Assembly (NCBI RefSeq): GCF_000499385.1
Contig: NW_013651892.1
Span: 124,001-188,000, forward strand
Origin: Eimeria necatrix
Lineage: Eukaryota; Apicomplexa; Conoidasida; Eucoccidiorida; Eimeriidae
DNA: 64,000 nt
Direction: 5' to 3'
Below the pieces are notes generated by a model. The model was not told the origin of the DNA. It did not search any database and worked only from the letters and a program-made list of their open reading frames with translations. The position numbers and the translations under genes were made by a program. Shown here piece by piece: positions 39,101 to 49,729 of this stretch (positions within the stretch are counted from its first letter, which is position 1; the number at the start of each line of letters is the position of its first letter).

Positions 39101-42100
39101 GCTTTGAACTCGTGTCAGTCAAATTCCATTCTGGCGACTCCATGGGCGTATGCAGGAGCGATCTGCCGAGTCGTGTCTCTCGTGCCAGAATTTATTTTGA
39201 CAAATGCGCTGAAGATCCCTCTCTTCTTCCGTCAGTATGGCACCCCAGGGCCGGCCTTTGAGGGTACGATGCTACACACAATTTATAGTTTTAGTGGCCG
39301 GCTGCCTATCACTGTGTATCTGATTTTACAGTTGTTTGTGCCGTGTGGATATGATTGAGATACGTATAAGCGATGCTGTTAGTTTGCTCGAATATTTCAC
39401 CTTGGTTCATAGAACTGTTACGTTTTGTTAATTCATTAATATGTCGCCTGTTTGCGCAGTTCACCCCGGACAAAGCTACCCTGTTTATTGGGCGAGCGCA
39501 GAGCTTCCTCAGGCGATTCAGTTCCGCCCTGGAACAAGCGAAGGCTACGCATGGTCTGGTGCGGTGGTTGCTAGCGAGGAGACGGCAGGGAAGAGCTGGA
39601 TTGCTCTCTACAACGGCATGCGAGATGCAGCACCTGGTAGGGAGGCAGCGAAGCTGTGTAATGATTGTTCACAGATATTTGGATGTTGCGTTCGCCACAG
39701 GAATATGTGATAGATGGCGCCCGTGGTAAACGGCGGTGCGGATTTCCGTATGACTGGTTAGATTGTGTGAGATCTGATCCTCTGCACGCTTTGTTCAGGG
39801 GTCTTCTGCGTTGAAGTAGCTCCTGATGGAGGCGTGAAAAGTATTTGTATTCGCGGGGCTGAGGGGCATTCCGAAGGGTTTTTAGTCATCAATAAATGTC
39901 CTGTGATTCGGCGGGTGATGGTGCACACTTACCACTCTGAGATGAACTCCCAGGGTCAGTCTGCGGACACAGGAGGTGTCTCGTCTTCCTTTTCATCCTC
40001 CTCACATTGGACGAGACAGCCCATGAAGCTGCCTGATTTTGATTTCCATTTTTTTGCAAATGAAGGAGAGACTGTTGCCTACGGTTGGCCGTTTCCCTTT
40101 ACGTACACGTCGCGACCGGTAAAGCTCCCACAGATTATGATCACTGGTTGCGCTGCAACTTCCCGTGAACACTGTCTGCTACTGCGCTAGTGTGACAGCT
40201 GGTAGTTTTCTTATGCCAATTGTGCAGACGGAAGTTTTTATTGCGCGCGATTTTTGTTGAACTTCTGTTGACCCGAAGCAGTGGTTCGGGGTCATGGCAG
40301 AGCCCCGGCTTAAGTGTCCATTCTGTTATTCTAGGCCAAGGCCACTTCGTGCTGCAGCTGACTGATGATAGCTGGTTTGAATGCGCTTCAGTGTCAAGTC
40401 CTTTTATGGATAGACAGTAAGACGGTTGCTCCCAGAAGTCCTATTCTTTTGGATCTGGAGACTCCCCAGTACAAGCGATATGAAGTAAATCTGGGCCTCC
40501 CTGATATGCCACAAATAATAGTGAGAACGGAGAAGCGAGGCGACGCAATGATTATTGAAGTGCGACCCAAACCAGGAACCGGCCCAGAGCGGGCAATGCT
40601 GCCTTCTTCTAAATCACAAGGAGTTGAGCCTGAAGTGGTAAGCTGCCTGTCATTTCGTATTCCCGCATCTCAAGACAGGCTTGCATTTTGATTCACAATG
40701 AGCAACTTTTTAGGATTTGGATACGAGCAGTGGGGGCCTTGGGCTACAGTTGTAAGTCGTAAATGCCCAGCAGTTGTTGACTTTGCTTCCTTGTAATGCA
40801 CTTGATGGCATTACTGATGGCATTACTTGTGTTGTTAAAGCCGCTGAACAGCCTGAAGGAGCAACGCAGCCAGTTCATCAGCTTCTCTTGGTTGTTTTGA
40901 TTTTGTTTGTCACTGCAGGCAGTTGAGAGTCCCTTGCGCAGTCTCCATGTAGCTCTCACTTTGGCACAGGTGGGGGTATCATTGATCTATGATGCGGTGA
41001 AGGAAGAGCTCTGTTTTGCTGAGCTGTCACAGCTGGCCATCGGATTTCAGGAGAGAGGAGAACGACAGAAGCTATTGGTCCGCATTGCAGATATTCAAAT
41101 CGATAATCAAATGGAGCACGCGCGGAAGCCTGTACTTCTCGCCAATCGGGGCGGCGGTGCCCACAGCGCAGAAGATGTTAGTCATGCAGTTCGCATATAA
41201 ATATGGGCTGTCTAAATACAGGCAAATCAGAAGCTGGAAAAGCTTGCATGACACGACCAGTGGATCTTGAAAATGCAGAAGGAACGTTCACAAATTGAAG
41301 TCATTTTCATGATTTGCTATTGGTTTCGTCGTAGTGGTGTTGCACAACTCTTCAGTTAGTATCCTCAGGAGATCGCTGCTCCTCCATCCAATTAGCATCA
41401 TTTGGTTCAGGTGTCTTCTCCCTGCGTTCACTGAACTTTTTGCCTGCAGCCGTTCTCAGCTCAGAGTGCATCGAAACCCTTTTTGAGCCTCTTCGTTGTA
41501 CGGCACCACACGACCAGCAGTGACGTTATCTTGCGTCGTGTCCAACTCGAAATGGACAACTTAGAAGTGGAAATAGATGCCGACGCGCTCAATGGACTCA
41601 ACGTAACCACTCACACGGCCCACCCGTCTGCCAACAAGCCCTATAACTGGACGGAACGGTTTCCACTGAAGTAGTATCTTCTGCCAGGCCATGCCAGTTT
41701 TAGAAACCTTAGATGTATAAAAACACGGCGTAGCACGTGGTTTGGTACATCACTGCAGTAGGGTGGCGTGATTGTCCTTCAGGATTTCTTGTGGGCCTGT
41801 ATGACGTCGCTAGGGCTGATGAGTGCGGCTTCCCGTCGTACTGTTTCGGCGGAGGAGCTTGAAACTTGGATTGAATCTCCCATTCATCAGACTTACAGCC
41901 CTCCGCCCTTGCCTACCGTGTTGTCCTTAGAATCCATGCTTATAGACAAATTCGACGTTTTCTGCTGGTGTTCCTTCGTTCTCGATAAAATGCACATGCT
42001 GTCTGACCTTCTGAAAGTCGGTTTGCGCATATTGATGGCATCGGGACGACTAGAATTGATGGTGAGCAGCATGTGGGTGAGCGGTGCCTTGTGGTGGCGG

Positions 42101-43652
42101 CGTGCGCTCAAGATCGCGCTCGTGAAATTGCAACTGTGCTTGTGAATGTACTTTATATGAAACTATGCTTAGGCTGGGTAGTAGGAAGGCTGTCCTCTGC
42201 TTGTACGTGGAAGAGGCAGTGAATGAAACAGGCGTGCTACTCGTAGGCTTTATGTGTATGAAGTGCTTCCACAGGGGGCGAAGTTGAATTTTCAGCGAGA
42301 GGAGTTCAGGAATCTGCGCGGGACAGCCAAGACATTTGCAGCATCGTTGCAAGAGCGCTACACCTACCATCTGTTGAATTCAGTTTTTTCCTCTCTGGGG
42401 CAGAGTTCGCTTTTTAATCTGCCGCGTATGCCATTCGAATTCGGAAAGAACACCATAGGTTTGGCAGCAAACGCAGTGGACAGCGTAAGTGCTGGTCTTG
42501 GAAGTTTGCTGTCAACTTTTACTTTTGACTCGGAATATATCAATCGGCGGCAAAGAGAACGCGTTCGGAATACAGCGAGCATGCGTGACGGATTCTTGTC
42601 AGCTGGGAAGAATATTGGGGAGGGTGTCTGGTCTCTGACGAACATCGTCACAAAGCCCATCGAAGGTGCTCAGCGAGAAGGCGTGGGTGGGTTCTTCAAA
42701 GGCATTGGGAAGGGTATCGTGGGATCCCTTGTAAAGCCACTTGATAAGGTGGGCCAAGCTGTCTCGGATGTTACGCGTGGCATTAAAGCTGAAGTTTCTA
42801 AACCAATCGGGGCTTCGAAATTCAGAAATGAACGCAGGCGGAAGCCTCGCATGCTTGGGGAGCTTGGGGAAATAAGGTAAGATGACTCTAGTATGTAATG
42901 TAGCTAGTCAGATTCTATATTCCTCTCATCAGCGTCAAGTGACCTACACCCGAACCAGACTACTGGCTGCTTGCCTCACGGTAGGACTCCAGTTATTTAC
43001 TGTGTTTGGTTGGCAGGAGCTTACTGCCATTCTGGTCATTTGCAGCCTTTGCTTTGCTGTTATTTGTAATCCAACATGCAGGCCATACGATGAAACGGAA
43101 GCTACACTGCGTGAATGCCTTGGCCTAGCTGTGACGCGCCGTCTGCAGAAGTTTGTAACTGTTTTGAAAGAAGAGGCATTACCGCCTCGCCACTTCGTGG
43201 TTCTGTTCTATCCCAAAGACGTCTTCTTCGTAGATCTAACTGATGCCCCCCAGGTTGCAGGTGGGCATCAGGTTGGGGATGAGTCTGAATCAACTCGAGA
43301 CAAGAGCGTGAACGTCCTTTGGCACGCCAGCATTCCGCTGGTCCGTGACATTCGGGCCAGTACTCACGGAATTATCATCCGAGCAGGTCAGCCGACGACG
43401 CACAGGCCTAAAGATGTCTTGGCAGCTCTCAGCAGCATCGACAGTTATCAGAAGTGTCACCGTGCCCACGTTGGGACCTTGCGGCAAGTGGAGGCTCGCG
43501 GAGATCGGTGCTTCCAGATCCCTTGTTCTTCAGCCGCCCTCATTTCTCAGCTGTACAGAGAGCTGCTGGAGGCTGTGCATGGCTCAACATCCGTCGTTCA
43601 GCTTGGCACGTGGGATGCTCAGAGATATGCGGAGACAGACAGCGACTCATAA
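24142..43652 (+). CDS. VPS13: VPS13 bridge-like lipid transfer protein (giant, 19 exons)
   Basis: VPS13 proteins form long hydrophobic channels that move phospholipids between membranes at contact sites. Model: join(24142..25269, 25328..25987, 26562..26912, 27274..29496, 29876..33971, 34036..36342, 36455..37374, 37608..38228, 38412..38651, 38865..39036, 39156..39263, 39460..39636, 39799..40118, 40392..40637, 40919..41176, 41450..41602, 41783..42061, 42275..42876, 43082..43652), about 5143 residues in one closed frame. Residues 1-110 are the chorein domain (MLESVVERLLSRYLAQYV). Exons 10-13 resemble the adaptor-binding region (PEFILTNALKIPLFFRQYG). Exon 15 has the hallmark QIDNQ, exon 18 has TKPIEGAQREGVGGFFKGIG, and exon 19 starts RPYDETEA and forms the PH-like tail. 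Long low-complexity Ser, Gln and Ala inserts make it far longer than yeast VPS13 (about 3140). The exon 6/7 junction is the least certain. The GTG at 24133 was rejected in favour of ATG 24142. Confidence 0.95.
27953..28040 (+). repeat. AGC-type triplet tract encoding poly-serine in VPS13
   Basis: An imperfect (AGC/AGT/AGG)n run within exon 4 of VPS13 encodes about 28 residues that are almost all serine, near residues 940-970. The same tract is open on the opposite strand as poly-leucine, which is a shadow. Homopolymeric runs of this kind are typical of eimeriid coding sequence. Similar CAG tracts encode Gln runs at about 26680..26740 and 33500..33830. Confidence 0.85.
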
Positions 43653-45436
43653 GCAGGAGATAACGGTATGTTCACAGGTCGCAGCGTCGTCTGAAAATGT
43701 GGCTGGCTCCTTGCGACAGTCACTGACAAATTTGGTCACCTAAGAGAGACGCTCTTTAAAGGCTTTTTCGCTCCCTTGCTCAGTAGTGCGCGTGCACGCC
43801 TTTGAAGTGGACCCGTTTTCTGATTTTGTCGTTTTCGGAAATGGAACAGGCAATGAATTCGATCACGAAAGGCGCATCGTTCTTTTTTTAGATAGGCGAA
43901 TAAGTAGACTGCGCCGTACAGTCATGAAGGACCCACTGTAGCGTATGACGACCCTCACGGCGTTAGCTGAGATATGGCGATATCCGTTTTCATTATGCCG
44001 AACATGGGAAAATGCACTCATGGACACAGCTCTACAGGCCAGCGGCTATGGACCACAGCAGAGTGGGTTTGATTCCCTTTCAGCTCGTTGTGGCCGTTAC
44101 ACTGGAAAAAATGCAGGCATTGCAGCAACGGGTATCGGGATGCAAGAGAAGCCGTTTTTTAGTAGCACCGCATCTGAGTCGGAAGGGTTCGGTAGTGATA
44201 AGCTGACCTTGGATGTTCCCGTGCAGTCATGGGTAACAGGACCTGTGACTTGGCCTTCAGCTATGTTTCTTTGTTGCCACGCTAGCTGAGCGCTACTGGG
44301 TGCAGGCCGTACTGCACTTATTGGATATGGCCACGAGCCAAGAGGTATTTCCTGCTGAAGTGGCGTCACGCAATCTTCCTGTAGCCGAGCGTCGCTGCAA
44401 TGCCTGTCAATGTCGAGGATGCACTCGTCTTGCTCTGGTGTGGTTTTATATTCAATCTTGTGCAGAAGCACGCTCTCAGAAGCAGCTCCACCTAAGGCGA
44501 AAACACCGCATGTTTAGAGAGTTGGCAATGCAGTTATCTCCGACAAAAAGCATTTATTGAGCTATCTGGATTTCCAGTGACTTAGCTGGACGGTCTTTAC
44601 AAAATCTCACCCGAGTATGTTGGTTTCGCATGAGGGGGTGGGTGTAGTGAAGGAAAGCCCATCTCTTCTTCGTGCAGTGCAGCTGACTGCAGGGCGTGTG
44701 CCTGGCATGTTGGAGCTTCTCCCACAAGTTGCTGGTGGGCATTGGCTCCAGTGGGGGAGGGCTTTGGATCCCCATTAGAACGGCGGCCAGGAACGCGGAC
44801 GGGAGCCTCAACTGACGAGGGTGGCCCCGGTACCTGGCGAGTGGCAAGCCTGCCAGCAACGAGGGAATCAGTGCCTTGCTGCCCATGTTTGCGGCATGGC
44901 AACTGCCGCTGCCGCTGGACCTGAACGGTGCAAAAAAAAATTACCGATTAGGCCTTAGCGGTGTCATCACGACACCTAGTGTTATTTCCACAATTAATCT
45001 ACAGGGGAACCAGATAGCCGATTCTGACCTCTGGGAAAGAAGGAGGGCTATTTGGATGGGCCCTAGAGTGGTTCGACTCCATTGACGGCTGAGCGAATGC
45101 AGTAAGAAGAGACCCGGAGGTCGTGCTAGCTCAGCTGCTACGCTTATTAACTCCCACTCGAGACAGAACAATATGATGGGCCAACAGAAAAAGGCCAGAG
45201 AAACAGAAGGCAGTAACTGCTGCTTATAGTGTTGCGAACAAACGCTCGTGATTTGCTGCCTGCTGGCTTATGTGCATCAAACTGTTCTGGAAATGATTCC
45301 TAGTGCCTAATTTTAATGCAGCCTACTTACCCGGGGGATGAAATCGCACGCCGGACTCGCATCCTTTGCAGACAGAACAGGCAGAAGCAGACTTTATTCT
45401 GATAAGGCTCGACGAGGTACAAAATAATTAAGTGTC
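43653..45436. other. Spacer between VPS13 and IST1 (convergent)
   Basis: The two flanking genes both end here, so two 3' untranslated regions are expected. One plus-strand frame at 43786..43941 looks protein-like (an acidic segment near VDPFSDFVVFGNGTGN, then a basic tail), but I could not splice it to VPS13 in phase. The other frames here (44097..44471 minus, 44554..44902 minus) have no domains. A tRNA-like fold around 45017..45091 was considered and rejected. Confidence 0.45.
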
Positions 45437-46751
45437 TCAAGGATACTTAGGCAGGCAGTTAGGCATGCCGCGGTGGTGCAGATGCGGCAGTTTCAGGGAA
45501 TTTACCCGCACCAGGGCTATACTGGGTTTCCAGTCAGAAATAAGGTACTCCTTGGCAATTCCACAGAGCAGCTGCTGAAGATCGAACTCCAGTGGTGGCG
45601 CAAGTGACAAGGCATGCACGAGCTGCGCATGCATAAGAAACAGGCTATAGTCTGCATACTGTTTAGAAAAGGCGTAGCGTAATTTTTTTCCATACCGTCA
45701 CTAATGAAACCTCACTTTGAAGTGTACTTCTTGCTTTGCATTCTTCACGGCGGCCTCCACGAGGGCCTCCCCATACTTCACTGCAAACTGTTTCCTGACG
45801 GCCGCTAATTCGTCGATACCTGCAAGAGGTTGTTAACATTTGAATGGGTCAATTGGGACAGATTAAAACCTGGTGCTGTCAGATCGTTAAGCTTGAGCCT
45901 AGTTGCTGCAGAAGCGTGCCAGTGGAAATACTGCTTACTTAGCCTTGGCTCACAGTACAGAAGGCTATGAATCGGGGAAAGCAAATCAGGAGGACAGATT
46001 CTCTCTGTTGCCAAATAGCTCTGCGGAACACAAAAGATCATCAGCTGTAAAGAGGATCACAATTTTCTCATATTTGTTCCAACTTGCATGCACGCAGGTA
46101 CTGATGTTGCCGCAGATAATGAAAGCTGCATCCGAGGGTATCGTAGCCCTCACTAGTCTTGAAATAAGCAGCTCGCAGACAGTCACAAGGATCTCCATTG
46201 CCCTCTCTAGCCTGTACTCGCGTAACAAGTGTTCCGCCTTTAGCCTTGCACCTTCTTCTCTTCCCTCCCTGCCGACACAAATTCAACATGGAATCCATCT
46301 GCAGTACAGTGGACGATAAAGTTCCACTTTAAATTCTACTGTCGTCTCGTCAATTTTCTTTTACAGCTCCCTTAATATGCGGAACAAGGATAGCATACCG
46401 CAAGAAGCCAGCAATTTCCCTGCGCTGCAGTCGAATCGAATTCTGAAGCCTGTTAGTGCACATGCGAGCTGCAACGATCATCTCACAATGATTCACACGA
46501 GCAAAAGAGCCTGTTACCTGGAGGGATAGGACAGCAATGCTTCGACTTTTCTTGGGTGTACTTCTGTCTGCGGCACTTTGTTCTTTAACGACTTGGCACT
46601 GCTTCTGAGAGTTCGTGAACCTCAGTACAGGTATGATGTGGTCTTGCTGTTTCGAACAGGTATGAGAGGGATTACCTCTACTGATAGCCATCTTCAAGCT
46701 TGCCTTGCACACTGCTTTGTCAAACCTTTCAAAGGGCCAGCGCATCTTCAT
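45437..46751 (-). CDS. IST1: IST1, ESCRT-III-related regulator of VPS4
   Basis: IST1 (DUF292 family) is an ESCRT-III-like protein that binds VPS4 and CHMP1 and works in endosomal sorting, membrane scission and cytokinesis. Model: complement(join(45437..45622, 45716..45819, 45939..46020, 46154..46268, 46399..46468, 46676..46751)), 210 residues, all introns in phase. Nearly the whole protein is the IST1 domain: SLKMAISRARMCTNRL at the start, RLQRREIAGFLREG, RLKAEHLLREYRLERAMEIL, CELLISRLSYLATE, then IDELAAVRKQFAVKYGEALV and LLCGIAKEYLISDWKPS. It is shorter than yeast or human IST1 because the long C-terminal region with MIT-interacting motifs is missing or reduced to about 27 residues. The GTAAAT in the last exon might be a donor leading to a further exon. 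Start ATG 46751 matches the family N-terminus. Confidence 0.93.
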
Positions 46752-47386
46752 ATTAGTCGTAAGTCGTCGAGATTGGTTGATTCGGCGCTTGACAAATCAA
46801 ATAAAGCAACTTTATCCACTTTCTTTCGGCGAGAAGGCCAAGAGAGAGAAGAAATGAATGTGAATATGTCTTCTCCACAGATGTCCAGTGGAAGCACCGT
46901 GGTACCTGCTGTGGTCATGCAGTTACAAATCTAGATAAAAGGCTATGGGATGCTTGCTACAAGGCGAATTTAATTTTGGAAAATTGAAACAAATGCATTT
47001 GCCGTGAATGGCCGCAGAGTAAGTACATATCTTGCAGAGCTGGAAAGTGACCTGGGGCTATTCCACAACAACCCCACTCAATGAACTCACACCCTTCTAT
47101 GGGTTCTCAGGATAGTTTATACTATTATGCATAACTAGAAAGCGAAAAACCTGAATCAAGAACGGAAGACTTTCTATGAGGCAAGACTACTTAGCCATAT
47201 TCCCGCTGGTCATTCCAGGCGTTGAGCTGCTACCGTCTGATGGGGGTGTCAAAATAAAACTCTTAACACGATCTAATAGTGAATCCTCTGGAGGAAATGT
47301 AAAGCGAAATCTACTTTCACAGCAGCGATTTGTAAGTGAACAATAAATTATGCGGAAAGAAGGTGATACAATTCAAGTCCATTACC
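46752..47386. other. Spacer between IST1 and tRNA-Thr
   Basis: This should hold the IST1 promoter. I see no gene; a plus-strand frame overlapping the IST1 start (46578..46934) is a shadow. No repeat is noticeable. Confidence 0.5.
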
Positions 47387-47459
47387 GCCTTCTTAGCTTA
47401 GTCGGTAGAGCATTCGCTTAGTAAGCGAAAGGTCGCCGGTTCGATTCCGGCAGGAGGCT
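47387..47459 (+). tRNA. tRNA-Thr (anticodon AGT), copy 1
   Basis: A full cloverleaf can be drawn: acceptor stem GCCTTCT/AGGAGGC (one G-T pair), a D arm with GGTAGAGC, anticodon stem TTCGC/GCGAA enclosing the loop TTAGTAA with anticodon AGT (threonine, ACU/ACC decoding after A-to-I editing), and T arm GCCGG-TTCGATT-CCGGC. There is no intron. The T arm provides a B box and the D arm an A box for RNA polymerase III, and TTTT at 47459..47462 follows at once as terminator, so this copy looks functional. An identical 72 nt copy lies inverted at 51889..51961. Confidence 0.95.
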
Positions 47460-47462
47460 TTT
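47459..47462 (+). terminator. RNA polymerase III terminator of tRNA-Thr copy 1
   Basis: A run of four T directly follows the acceptor stem, which is the usual minimal polymerase III stop signal. Copy 2 lacks such a run in the nearest 40 nt. Confidence 0.7.
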
Positions 47463-47555
47463 CAGGAAATGCCCTTTGTAGTCTTCCTTAATCTTTTGCC
47501 TGCCATTTTCCTTTTTCAGGAAATGTCCTTTGTTGTTTTCCTTTATTACTCGTCT
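47459..47555 (+). repeat. Two-unit tandem repeat beside tRNA-Thr copy 1
   Basis: The segment TTTTCAGGAAATG followed by CCTTTGTxGTxTTCCTT occurs twice, starting near 47459 and 47514, a period of about 55 bp. The first unit overlaps the tRNA terminator. It may be a local duplication. No coding role is supported. Confidence 0.6.
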
Positions 47556-47734
47556 TTCTGGCACTGACCTTTTATTTCTTTCAAGGTCTAATAATTCATC
47601 AAACGAGGCGTATCTCCGCTGCTTGCAGGCTGCCCAGTTGTCCTTCACGTCAACATTCGTGGCCTCCTTGCTTTTCTCAGTATTGACGGTTATTATCTCC
47701 TTTAAAGTAGTTATATTTCGCTAGCTCAGAAGAA

Positions 47735-47870
47735 CCCCATGTTCATTAAACATAGTAATATCAGTTCATAGTACAGAGAACTCCATGAAGTGAAAGAATT
47801 ACGAGAAACCCCCATATTCATCAAACATAGTAATATCAATTCGGAATACAGAGAACTCCATGAAGTAGAA
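47735..47870 (+). repeat. Tandem direct duplication, period about 75 bp
   Basis: Two diverged copies, about 47735..47809 and 47810..47870, share CATAGTAATATCA and AGAGAACTCCATGAAGT. A related segment (GAGAACTCCACGAAGTGCA) lies at about 51848..51881, just inside the other tRNA-Thr, in the same orientation. This marks the edges of the retroelement block, possibly as duplicated target or element-end sequence. Confidence 0.65.
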
Positions 47871-47876
47871 GTTTAT

Positions 47877-48339
47877 GCTTGCTGGGTTTCGGAGTTGGAC
47901 TCTGCCGCCTCGAGCGAAAAAGTTTAAGGGGGGGATCCGAGGGAGCTCCAACCCCTACGGCACGCCCGGATGTCGGGCCAACCATCTTCACGCGTCTGTG
48001 TAAGCCCATGGTGTTACTACCGAGTGCGTATGTATGCTGTCTTGGTGTTCTATTAGTTCATTAGTGTTTCATACAACTCATGTGGAGGCACGAGAGCGGC
48101 CCACTCCTCTTGCTCGCCTCGTGCCATTATCTGCCAGGTGAAAGCCCTAAATACGATGGCTCTGGCGGATACAGTCAGTGCTAATTTCGCGCTGTACAGA
48201 CCACGCTGTGCGTTCATCGAGTCGCAGGTCGTGTGTAAGCACTCGTTTGTTTTCCTGTGCAATACACCCAAGGGACCCATACACTAATACTTGCACTGGC
48301 ACTTCGTACCCACGTTTCTCGATGAAACGTCTTAAGGCT
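47877..48339 (-). repeat. LINE 3' end, inverted-repeat arm A
   Basis: This arm holds the end of the endonuclease reading frame and the 3' untranslated region of the minus-strand LINE. It is matched in inverted orientation by arm B at 49730..50193. The copies are clearly diverged (scattered substitutions and small indels). Shared landmarks include GGGTCCCTTGGGTGTATTGC and, near the outer end, GGAGCTCC. Confidence 0.85.
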
Positions 48340-49205
48340 TTGATACTTTTCTTTTTTGTGGAGACGAGCTGCGCCAAACGAGTTCTTCTGGTAGTTCTCA
48401 TACACAATAGCTACATCAGCTATCGCGATTCGCTTGTGCTTCTCGTGCCTGAGTATGATGTCCGGCCTTAGGAGGGTTTCCATATCCGCTAGACTGCTAG
48501 CTATTTGCAAGGTCTTCTCCCGATTAATCGCGCTGCTTCTGAGTGCTGTTGTAATCCTCTCCAGGGCCTTGTTATGTCGTTCTTTGATTCTGCTGTCAAG
48601 GCTGTGAGGACAGTGGTTGAGCGCGTGCGCAAGTGTTTCGGGATCTGCAGTGCAGTGGCGACAGCGAGATACCTTAGAAGCTTTAATCTTCTTGAGGTAT
48701 GCTCTTGTGAGAAGTTGTGCAGAGCGTGCTCTCAATGCAACGGCGACGTCCTCCGGCTTTAGCCTGGTTGGTCCCCGCAAGAAAGCATTGCTGGCTGCTG
48801 TTTGGTAGGCCACGGATTTCCCTTGGTCTACCTTGTTCTTCCACACAACACGCTGTTGCCCTGCCATGTCTTGCTTGATACTCCTAATGAGGTGCTCCTA
48901 ATGAGGTGCTGCTGGTCTAGATCAGAGCCGTCTGCCGTCTTCAGCAGGTAGCTGCCGTCACTCCCAGTCTCGATTCGCGTTTTGCTAACCGATAGACTTC
49001 CTGGAAGCTCTGACCACAGGCTTCTAATCGCCACCTTCTTGCTTCTCCTCTTGAGGCAGCCAATATCACTGTCGTTGAGGTAGGCAAGTATTCCTGCTCT
49101 GTCGCTATCGTCGCTGTCGGGTGTGTAAACGAACGCCCGTTTGATTATTTCGAGCACTTGGCCTTCTGCAACTGCGCGGATCATGCTATTCGTGCTGTTC
49201 AGCAT
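48214..49205 (-). pseudogene. LINE C-terminal region: zinc knuckle and restriction-like endonuclease, frameshifted
   Basis: Two overlapping minus-strand frames (48828..49205 and 48214..48867) together encode the C-terminal part of an R2-like element. The second has a CX2CX8HX4C knuckle (CRHC...HALNHC) and the endonuclease core RPDIIL...ADVAIVYE, followed by KKEKYQ; the spaced PD, D and K residues fit the restriction-like nuclease fold. The frames are separated by a 14 bp tandem duplication at 48881..48908 (unit CTCCTAATGAGGTG). Removing one unit conceptually would leave a single open frame, so the break is probably late. Further upstream (49206..49540) linker sequence is recognisable only across several frames. 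Confidence 0.8.
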
Positions 49206-49569
49206 CTAGGTGGCATGCCCTATCTGCGTTGCCGTTGCGATCGTCTGGGTTGCTACATCCCCAGCACTCCATTAGAGGTGGGCTGGTGAAACATCTCTGT
49301 CGTTAGGCTCTTCGAGAGCTTGAACACCGTCTTTAGGACTGCGCGTATGTGACGATCAAACAGTTCCAGGTATAGGGGTAGCAGTGCCTGAGGTGGTAGT
49401 CAAGCCTGGATATGACAAAGGTGCGCACCGCATCCAACTTTTGCTAGCGGAGTAGCTGGGACCGCATGAGCTTGGACAACCAAGACCGACTGCCTGCTGA
49501 CGACTCAGGCAAAGCAGATGCTTGAAACCTGCAAATCCAGCAGCGCGTTCTAGGCGTAGAAACTGTGTG

Positions 49570-49571
<2 letters not shown>

Positions 49572-49602
<31 letters not shown>

Positions 49603-49729
49603 GTGTTACGACTTTTGCATCCTTTAGAGGGCTCTATTTACGCAACTTCCCGACCATCCCCACAAAGTAAGGCTTGTCCGTCCGATGAGTTCACAGGACC
49701 CTCTGATCGGTTGCAGCGACGGGCGGTGT
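49572..49729 (-). pseudogene. 18S rRNA 3'-terminal fragment
   Basis: About 158 nt match, on the minus strand, the 3' end of eukaryotic 18S rRNA, from the universal CACCGCCCGTCGCTGCAACC block through GTCGTAACACGGTTTCC to the terminal GGAAGGATCA. The few tens of bases beyond 49572 may be the start of ITS1. The fragment is cut exactly at the universal ACACCGCCCGTC segment, where arm B of the LINE begins. Too short to function, it is a stray rDNA piece. Confidence 0.93.

Noticed and set aside
45017..45091. Possible tRNA: GGTTCGACTCC with an outer AGCCG/CGGCT pairing
   Set aside because: No D-arm GG pair and no anticodon stem of five pairs can be formed in the 75 nt span, so the match to a T arm is probably chance.
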